Source: Myxococcales bacterium
GTDB lineage: Bacteria; Myxococcota; UBA727; VGSZ01
NCBI GenBank assembly: GCA_023248635.1
Contig: JAHFED010000062.1
Span: 1 to 35,680 of the forward strand
DNA length: 35,680 nucleotides
Direction of reading: 5' to 3'
Part shown: positions 31,518-35,680 of the stretch, in pieces
Position numbering within the stretch: position 1 is the first letter of the stretch
How the letters are laid out: each line of letters opens with the position of its first letter
Notes under the pieces: generated by a model
What the model saw: the letters and a program-made list of their open reading frames with translations, nothing else
Database searches by the model: none
What the model was told of the DNA's origin: nothing
Position numbers and translations under genes: made by a program

Positions 31518-32294
31518 TCAACTGATCGAGCCCAGCACCCGCTGCAGATCCCGCAGCGGCGTCGTCTTCGGCGCCTTGCGCACGAAGGCATCGAACAGCG
31601 CGGGGATGGTGCGGAAGGTGTGGCCCTCTTCGAGCAACTCCAACACGCACGAGGCGACGTCGGTCCCCGTTCGTCCCGGACCGCTGCCATACACGGCCGC
31701 AAACCAGGTGCAGACGTCGCCGACCGAGCGGGGCAAGGCTGCGGGGTTGGCGCTTGGTTCAGTGGCGTCGACGACGGGCATCGGGCTTGGGACCAACGCC
31801 ACCACAGCGGTCATTGGCGGCTGTGGTGCGGCGTCGAAGATCTCCTCGGGGAACATCAGGCGATAGAGGGTGCCGTCGCGGTCGCGATCGACGAGGACGA
31901 CGGCCTGCTTTTCGACGAGCCCAGCGATGGCGCGCCCCAGGCGCCGATCGGCCAGACGGGTGCGGCGCGAGAGCTCGGGCCGCGAGACGCGACACACGTT
32001 TTTGTCGACATCGACGGCGAGGCGGTAGAGGTGCACGTAGACGGCGACCTCCTCGGGCTGGAGCAGGGGAAACAAGCGGTCGACGACGTCGTTGAGCAGG
32101 GGAACGCTGGGTCCGCGCACCAGCACCCGACCGAGGGTCAGACGTCGCGAACCGGCGGGCCCCTCGATGTCGATGCAGGCCCGCGCGAGACTGGCGCGCT
32201 CGGCACTCTCGACGACGGCGGCGGCACCGGCCCCGCGCTTGCCAGTCTTCAGTCCCTCGCTGCCGGGAATGCGGGTGTAGCTGGGTCCTCCCAT
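31518..32294 (-). CDS. Winged-helix DNA-binding protein (replication-initiator or regulator type)
   Basis: The 258-residue protein has a central winged helix, residues about 75-155. LLNDVVDRLFPLLQPEEVAV leads in, CRVSRPELSRRTRLADRRLG is the helix-turn-helix, and a wing follows (VVLVDRDRDGTLYRLMF). This arrangement recalls helix-turn-helix proteins of phage or plasmid replication modules and TrmB/MarR-like regulators. The C-terminal 70 residues form a small helical domain (CTWFAAVYGSGPGRTG...) that could be DnaD-like, but I cannot confirm this. Its ATG overlaps the stop of the upstream HAD gene (TGATG at 32292-32296), so the two are translationally coupled. DNA binding is likely; the target is unknown. 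Confidence 0.75.
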   Translation of the reverse strand: MGGPSYTRIPGSEGLKTGKRGAGAAAVVESAERASLARACIDIEGPAGSRRLTLGRVLVRGPSVPLLNDVVDRLFPLLQPEEVAVYVHLYRLAVDVDKNVCRVSRPELSRRTRLADRRLGRAIAGLVEKQAVVLVDRDRDGTLYRLMFPEEIFDAAPQPPMTAVVALVPSPMPVVDATEPSANPAALPRSVGDVCTWFAAVYGSGPGRTGTDVASCVLELLEEGHTFRTIPALFDAFVRKAPKTTPLRDLQRVLGSIS

Positions 32295-33136
32295 CAGTCG
32301 CGGGCCGCAAGCAGGGCGTTGACGACCTGCGCAAAGCCGAAGCCGCCGCTGCCGTCGACGACGAAGCGGGGGGCCTGGCCTTTGGCGCGCAACGCGGACA
32401 GGTGGGCGCTGACGTTGCCGACGCCCACCGAGAGACCCGCAGCGGCAAAGAGGGGTCCATCGTTTTGGGAGTCGCCGACGTAGCAGAGAGTGGCCGCCGC
32501 GGAGCGCAGCGTCGTCGACGCGCTGACGTGCAAGAGGCGATCGACCATCGAGGCCTTGTCGAAGGGCCCGCTGCGGCCAAAGGCAAAGGCGTTGATGTGA
32601 ACGCTCGATTGGGCCAGCGCGAGCCCGCCCTCGACCAGGAGAGCCCGGATGCGGCCAGCGTCGTCGACGGAGACGGGGTCGCCTTCTTCGATCAAATCGA
32701 AAGCAGTGTCGCTGACCCTGCCGACGTTGTCGCGGGCCAGGCGGGCTGTGCTGACACGGGCCAGCACCGTCTTCGTCGTCGCCGCCCGCAGTCCGCTGAG
32801 CCGCGTGCGTTCGTTCTCATCGGGCTCGTGGAAGATGACCCGAAGGTTCGCGCCCACCGAGGCATCGCCCGCCCACCAGAGCGCCTGGGCCCCTGTCTCG
32901 GTGACGACGGCGTCGAGGGGGAAGAGGCGCACCAGCATCTCACCCCAGGCGAAGGATCGGCCGGTGACCGCCACGAGGGACAAGCCGGCGTCCTTGGCTC
33001 GATACAGGGCGCGCGCGGCCTCCTCGGGCAAGCGTCCGCGCCAGGTGAGGGTGTCGTCGACGTCGAAAAAGAGCCGGGTGCAGCCGGCCAGCTCTGGTGC
33101 GGGGCAATCGGAAAACAGGGGGACGTCGCCGGCCAT
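32294..33136 (-). CDS. HAD-superfamily (Cof / subfamily IIB) phosphatase
   Basis: The 280-residue product has all four HAD motifs: LFFDVDDTLT (nucleophile Asp25 and acid Asp27), VTGRS, Lys in DKASMVDRLL, and YVGDSQNDGPLF. The insertion between motifs II and III fits a type C2B cap, as in Cof and mannosyl-3-phosphoglycerate phosphatases, which act on sugar phosphates and similar small substrates. It is cytoplasmic. ATG 33136 is chosen; GTG 33151 is possible and neither has a strong Shine-Dalgarno. The frame is open to 33997, but that part lies over the divergent lipoprotein gene and is not coding. It is coupled to the winged-helix gene downstream. Confidence 0.9.
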   Translation of the reverse strand: MAGDVPLFSDCPAPELAGCTRLFFDVDDTLTWRGRLPEEAARALYRAKDAGLSLVAVTGRSFAWGEMLVRLFPLDAVVTETGAQALWWAGDASVGANLRVIFHEPDENERTRLSGLRAATTKTVLARVSTARLARDNVGRVSDTAFDLIEEGDPVSVDDAGRIRALLVEGGLALAQSSVHINAFAFGRSGPFDKASMVDRLLHVSASTTLRSAAATLCYVGDSQNDGPLFAAAGLSVGVGNVSAHLSALRAKGQAPRFVVDGSGGFGFAQVVNALLAARD

Positions 33137-33169
33137 GGCGAAGTCGAGCACGCCAGGTACGGTGCTGTC

Positions 33170-34228
33170 ATGCGTCAACTTCCCACCGCTCTGCTCCTCG
33201 TCGCTGCCGCTCTTTTGGGATCGGCCTGCTCCGACCTGCTCACGCCAGAGAAAGTGCGTGAGCACCTGGCAAACCCAGCCGCCGCCGTCGACGACGCCAC
33301 CATGGGGCGCACCGCCCGCGACTTCTTCGCCGCCCAGCGCGCGAGCTCGGCCCAGTCCCTCGCGTTTCTCGCCCGGGACGACGGCGGGGCGACCTCCAAC
33401 CTGGCCGGTGCCTGGCTGACCGGGGCCACAGCGCTTGGAGCGGGACGAACCATGTCCTTCTCCGCCAGCGACGACATCGGCGACGTCTTCTGCGGCGCCA
33501 ACCTCGCAGCGGCGATCATCCGCTTCGACGGCTGCGAGGTCGGCGACAACTGCGAGGCCGACCTCGAGGTCGACTCCTGCGTGCTGCGCATCGGCGACGG
33601 CGCCGACGAAAACGCCCGCGGCAAGATCGTCTTCAAGCTGAAGAACACCGCGGACGCCGAGCTGCAGCGCACCGAACTGAGGCTCACCTTCGAAGACTTT
33701 GAGGTCAGCGGCGACGACGACACCGCCGACTACTTCGATGGCCTGCTCGCCTTGGAGACCACGGAGTTCCTCGATCGCGACGAGGACGCCGCCGATCGGG
33801 TGGAGCTGATCCTGGCCGCCGATTTGACGCAGCAGACCCGACGGATCGAGCGTTTCCCCGTCTTCGATGACGGCATGATCACGTCGACGCGGGCCACTGC
33901 TGGGCTGCGCTTCACCGCCGTCGACGGCGACAGCGAAGACAGCGTCGCCGTCGAAATGCTCGCCTTCGTCGACGAGGACGACAACACCCGCGACCAAAGC
34001 GTGGTGCTGCGCTTCGGCGCGTCGTCCAACGAGGTTTCCCCCGATCGCACGCTCGCCGAGGCGACTCTCGAGGTCGAGGGCAGCAACGGCTCCTTCTCGT
34101 GCACCTGGTCCGCCGCCAGCGAAGAGCTCGGCGAAGACGGGGCGCCGGGCAGCGTGGAGAGCGCGGGCTCCTGCGTCGACGACGAGGGCAAGACCTTCGA
34201 CTTCGAAGCTTCATCGACGTCGCGCTGA
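33170..34228 (+). CDS. Acidic hypothetical lipoprotein
   Basis: The 352-residue product begins with a lipoprotein-type signal (MRQLPTALLLVAAALLGSAC, Cys20). The lipobox is slightly atypical, with Gly at -3. The mature part is rich in Asp and Glu and predicted to be mostly beta-strands. It holds a cluster of Cys (FCGANL, GCEVGDNCEADLEVDSC) that probably forms disulfides in the periplasm or on the surface, and a late pair in SFSCTW and GSCVDDEG. No family is recognised. It starts 33 bp from the divergent HAD gene, so the two share a very short promoter region. No plus-strand terminator is seen after its stop. Confidence 0.85.
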   Translation: MRQLPTALLLVAAALLGSACSDLLTPEKVREHLANPAAAVDDATMGRTARDFFAAQRASSAQSLAFLARDDGGATSNLAGAWLTGATALGAGRTMSFSASDDIGDVFCGANLAAAIIRFDGCEVGDNCEADLEVDSCVLRIGDGADENARGKIVFKLKNTADAELQRTELRLTFEDFEVSGDDDTADYFDGLLALETTEFLDRDEDAADRVELILAADLTQQTRRIERFPVFDDGMITSTRATAGLRFTAVDGDSEDSVAVEMLAFVDEDDNTRDQSVVLRFGASSNEVSPDRTLAEATLEVEGSNGSFSCTWSAASEELGEDGAPGSVESAGSCVDDEGKTFDFEASSTSR

Positions 34229-34303
34229 GCTCGAGCAACTGGCCGCCCAAGGATTCGGTGCGCAGAGCTTGGGGCCGGCGGGCCCGAGCGCCCACGGCAT
34301 CGG

Positions 34304-34336
34304 AAAAAAAATCCCCGACACCGAAGGTGCCGGGGA
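34304..34336 (-). terminator. Rho-independent terminator, minus strand
   Basis: Arms CCCCGACACC (34313-34322) and GGTGCCGGGG (34326-34335) pair over ten positions with one A-C mismatch around a GAA loop. Eight A on the plus-strand left side (34304-34311) give a run of U after the stem for minus-strand transcription. There is no U-run on the other side, so it acts only on minus-strand transcripts. The next minus-strand gene downstream (HAD, ATG 33136) is far away, and the lipoprotein gene between lies on the opposite strand. Confidence 0.85.
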
Positions 34337-34610
34337 CCGGGTGGCGAAGGCCTGCGGCCTGTCGCCGTCGACGTCAAAGACGTCGTGGAAGCGATCAGAT
34401 CGCCGCCACCTCACGAGCAGTAGTGGATAACAAAGCTGGACCACCTCCTTTCCTGGCGTGCACCTCGAGGTGCCTTCCTCGACCGCCACACCTCCCGCCA
34501 AGAGAAGGGCAACGGTTGCCTCCCGTCAGGAGCGATGCTCCTGAAAATGAATCGGGCGACTTGGGGCCTCGTGAACCCCTCGGGCCCAAGCGTAGGCATC
34601 GCCAAGTCAA
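34337..34610 (-). ncRNA. Candidate structured small RNA with repeated GGA/GGAGG motifs
   Basis: This stretch lies between two minus-strand terminators and ends at the stronger one. Stems visible on either strand: a two-part stem at 34555-34603 (GGCGA+CTTGGG pairing with CCCAAG+TCGCC across an internal bulge), a perfect 7-bp hairpin at 34527-34543 (CAGGAGC-GAT-GCTCCTG), a 5-bp hairpin at 34508-34520, and a palindrome at 34460-34473. Read on the minus strand, six GGA motifs fall within about 110 nt, including GGAAAGGAGGTGG at 34441-34453. The opposite strand at 34435-34452 is a near copy of the 16S rRNA 3' end. A 12-codon reading frame (TTG 34433 to TGA 34395) follows that Shine-Dalgarno at 10-nt spacing. 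No promoter is assigned; the 5' end is a guess. Confidence 0.45.
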
Positions 34611-34672
34611 ACGGCCAGCAGACCACCGGATCCCGAGCAGTCGTCGTCGTCACCGGCCCCCTGCCCCCCATG

Positions 34673-34699
34673 AAAAACGGCCGCCACGTGGCGACCGTT
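34673..34699 (-). terminator. Rho-independent terminator of the small exported-protein gene
   Basis: AACGGCCGCCAC pairs with GTGGCGACCGTT (34676-34699, one C-A mismatch). Five A at 34673-34677 give the U-tract in the minus direction. It lies 27 bp after the stop of the minus-strand gene at 34727-35122. Confidence 0.8.
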
Positions 34700-34726
34700 C
34701 TTGCCCCAGAGGACAGCGGTTCGATG

Positions 34727-35122
34727 TCAGTGAGCAGCGGCCTTCAGCTGCAGAGCGCGGGTGAAGAGGGTGGTGCCCTGGTCCTTGAGGTCGACGAGAG
34801 CGGCTTTGCGATCGCCTTTGGCGTAGCGGTACTCGCTCTCGACGGCGACGTGCAGGGTGAGGACATTGCCCTTGCGCACGAAGCTGAGGGTCGCTGCCTC
34901 GAGAGGAATGAAGAGGTCGCGCTCGTAGGCCCGCACCCGTGTGAGCCCGCTCTCCCGGGCCGCCTTTTCGATGAAGGGAATGACCGTGGCGGCGTCGGCG
35001 GCGCTGACGGGCAGCTCAACCGCCATCTCCTTGTCGTTCTCGAAGATCTTGAAGTTGCCGGCGGAGCCGATGGCGGCGGCGGAAGCGAGGATGGCGAAGA
35101 GGGCGATGGCGAGGGTCTTCAT
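34727..35122 (-). CDS. Small hypothetical exported protein
   Basis: 131 residues with a Sec signal peptide (MKTLAIALFAILASAAAIGSA, likely cut before GNF). The mature domain of about 110 residues is mixed alpha/beta (KIFENDKEMAVELPVSAADA, then alternating strands up to RKGNVLTLHVAVESEY). It has no Cys and no membrane segment, so it should be soluble in the periplasm or secreted. No family is recognised. GGAG eight bases before ATG 35122 fixes the start; the longer in-frame start at 35167 adds 15 residues and breaks the signal peptide. The gene has its own terminator and appears monocistronic. It is divergent from the zinc-ribbon gene. Confidence 0.82.
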   Translation of the reverse strand: MKTLAIALFAILASAAAIGSAGNFKIFENDKEMAVELPVSAADAATVIPFIEKAARESGLTRVRAYERDLFIPLEAATLSFVRKGNVLTLHVAVESEYRYAKGDRKAALVDLKDQGTTLFTRALQLKAAAH

Positions 35123-35248
35123 GATCGGCTCCGGAAGTGTGTTGGGGTACGTGTATGTCCTCAGCATGTCCGATGCCAGCCGCGATCATCGCAGCCGGAA
35201 GCCACGTTTTCGTCGTTGTGCACCTCGATGCGATCGCTGCGCGATCAG

Positions 35249-35269
35249 GTTGCGCAACCGTTGCGCAAC
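35249..35269. promoter_or_regulatory. Tandem palindromic operator GTTGCGCAAC x2
   Basis: Two identical 10-bp palindromes GTTGCGCAAC sit at 35249-35258 and 35260-35269, centres 11 bp apart (about one helical turn). They lie in the 268-bp divergent region between the small exported-protein gene and the zinc-ribbon gene. A further dyad, GATCGC-TGC-GCGATC, lies just left at 35232-35246. This is the layout expected of cooperative binding by a dimeric regulator. The rest of 35123-35390 shows no gene. Confidence 0.5.
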
Positions 35270-35390
35270 TTGTCCCCTGGCTGGGTGAACGGCCTCAACG
35301 CCCGTGAACCGCGGGCACCGCTGCCGGGCTCGCGCGCCAAACGACGTCGTCAGACTCGCTTTTGGGAGGTGGGTCTGAAACCCTTCGGCC

Positions 35391-35680
35391 ATGATCGTCA
35401 CTTGCCCGGGCTGCGCGTCGAAGTACCGCGTGCGCAACGAGGCCGTGCCCGCCGAGGGCGCGCGCATGCGCTGTCCCAAGTGCGAGACCCTTTTTCTGGC
35501 GAAGCCGCCTGCGGCCGGTGAGCTGTCCAGCGACGAGATCGGGCCGCCGACGCTGGTGCCCCCGCCGCCCACCACCCCACCCATGCGCACCCCCGCGCCG
35601 GTCACCGTGCCGGGCGCGGCCCTGCCGTCGTCGCCGTCGCCGCCGCCGGGGCCCTTTGGCGGCGCCCGTTCGCAGCCGCC
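35391..35680 (+). CDS. MJ0042-type zinc-ribbon protein with Pro-rich linker (3' end outside window)
   Basis: From ATG 35391 the frame is open to the window edge (96 codons seen). Residues 1-38 form an MJ0042-family zinc ribbon (MIVTCPGCASKYRVRNEAVP, then MRCPKCETLFLAK), with zinc ligands Cys5, Cys8, Cys28 and Cys31. A low-complexity Pro/Ser/Thr linker follows. In Myxococcota this N-terminal finger usually precedes a linker and one or more further domains (helical repeats, GYF or response domains) in cytoplasmic proteins. The rest is not visible, so no specific function is given. GGGAGG at about 35364 is rather far from the ATG to act as ribosome-binding site. Confidence 0.8.
   Translation, partial: MIVTCPGCASKYRVRNEAVPAEGARMRCPKCETLFLAKPPAAGELSSDEIGPPTLVPPPPTTPPMRTPAPVTVPGAALPSSPSPPPGPFGGARSQP

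Noticed and set aside
34425-34453. A genuine 16S rRNA gene fragment
   Set aside because: Only the last 18 bases and a short upstream box match; no other rRNA sequence surrounds it, so it is not an rRNA gene. It is kept as a finding for other reasons.
34535-35521. A 328-codon plus-strand frame across the structured intergenic region
   Set aside because: It runs through two hairpin terminators, an antisense gene with signal peptide and an operator-like region, and has no domain.
1-35680. CRISPR array, insertion sequence, prophage or tRNA gene
   Set aside because: I looked on both strands and saw no regularly spaced short direct repeats with unique spacers, no transposase or integrase, no terminal inverted repeats and no tRNA-like cloverleaf. 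The repeats present are protein-domain repeats.

Overview
The window is very GC-rich DNA with dense coding on both strands. It most likely comes from a member of the Myxococcota (the former Deltaproteobacteria). Pointers are the lipoprotein linker built of Gly-Glu repeats, tandem ASH/HYDIN-type immunoglobulin-like domains followed by a DUF1565-type beta-helix, a DUF4388 (PATAN) protein with a long Pro/Ala linker, an MJ0042-type zinc-ribbon protein and an alkylglycerone-phosphate-synthase-like flavoprotein. The phylum is an inference from domain content; no rRNA or tRNA gene is present.

Positions 1-20668 hold two divergent giant cell-surface genes. On the minus strand is a lipoprotein of more than 1,837 residues (5' end at 5511, running off the left edge). 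It has 14 ASH domains, 12 of them arranged as four copies of a three-domain unit of about 945 bp, then a Cys-rich segment and a Gly-rich beta-helix. On the plus strand (5744-20668) is a 4,974-residue outer-membrane protein: signal peptide, N-terminal domain, 17 DUF11 repeats, carboxypeptidase-regulatory-like domains, an 18th DUF11 repeat, an SdrD-B-like domain, two OmpA-like domains, an Ig-like domain and a C-terminal beta-barrel. In 15 of its 18 DUF11 repeats a Lys, an Asp and an Asn recur at fixed places. In repeats 9, 14 and 17 all three are lost together, which is the pattern expected of intramolecular isopeptide bonds.

Positions 20702-29332 hold housekeeping and lipid or redox genes: glmU (minus), a DUF4388 signalling-type protein (plus), a diacylglycerol-kinase-family lipid kinase (minus), and a tight minus-strand run orn > AGPS-like FAD oxidase > degenerate FAD-domain protein > CCG-type Fe-S protein. 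The last three have the D-E-F order of glycolate oxidase, but the large subunit carries alkylglycerone-phosphate synthase signatures.

Positions 29425-35680 hold a GH1 glycosidase lipoprotein, a small membrane protein, a coupled pair (HAD phosphatase and winged-helix protein), an acidic lipoprotein, a small exported protein and the start of a zinc-ribbon protein. The 500-bp gap at 34229-34726 is not empty. It has two minus-strand intrinsic terminators in series, and between them a highly structured stretch with repeated GGA/GGAGG motifs and a near copy of the 3' end of 16S rRNA (anti-Shine-Dalgarno) on the opposite strand. This is the best candidate here for an undescribed regulatory RNA.
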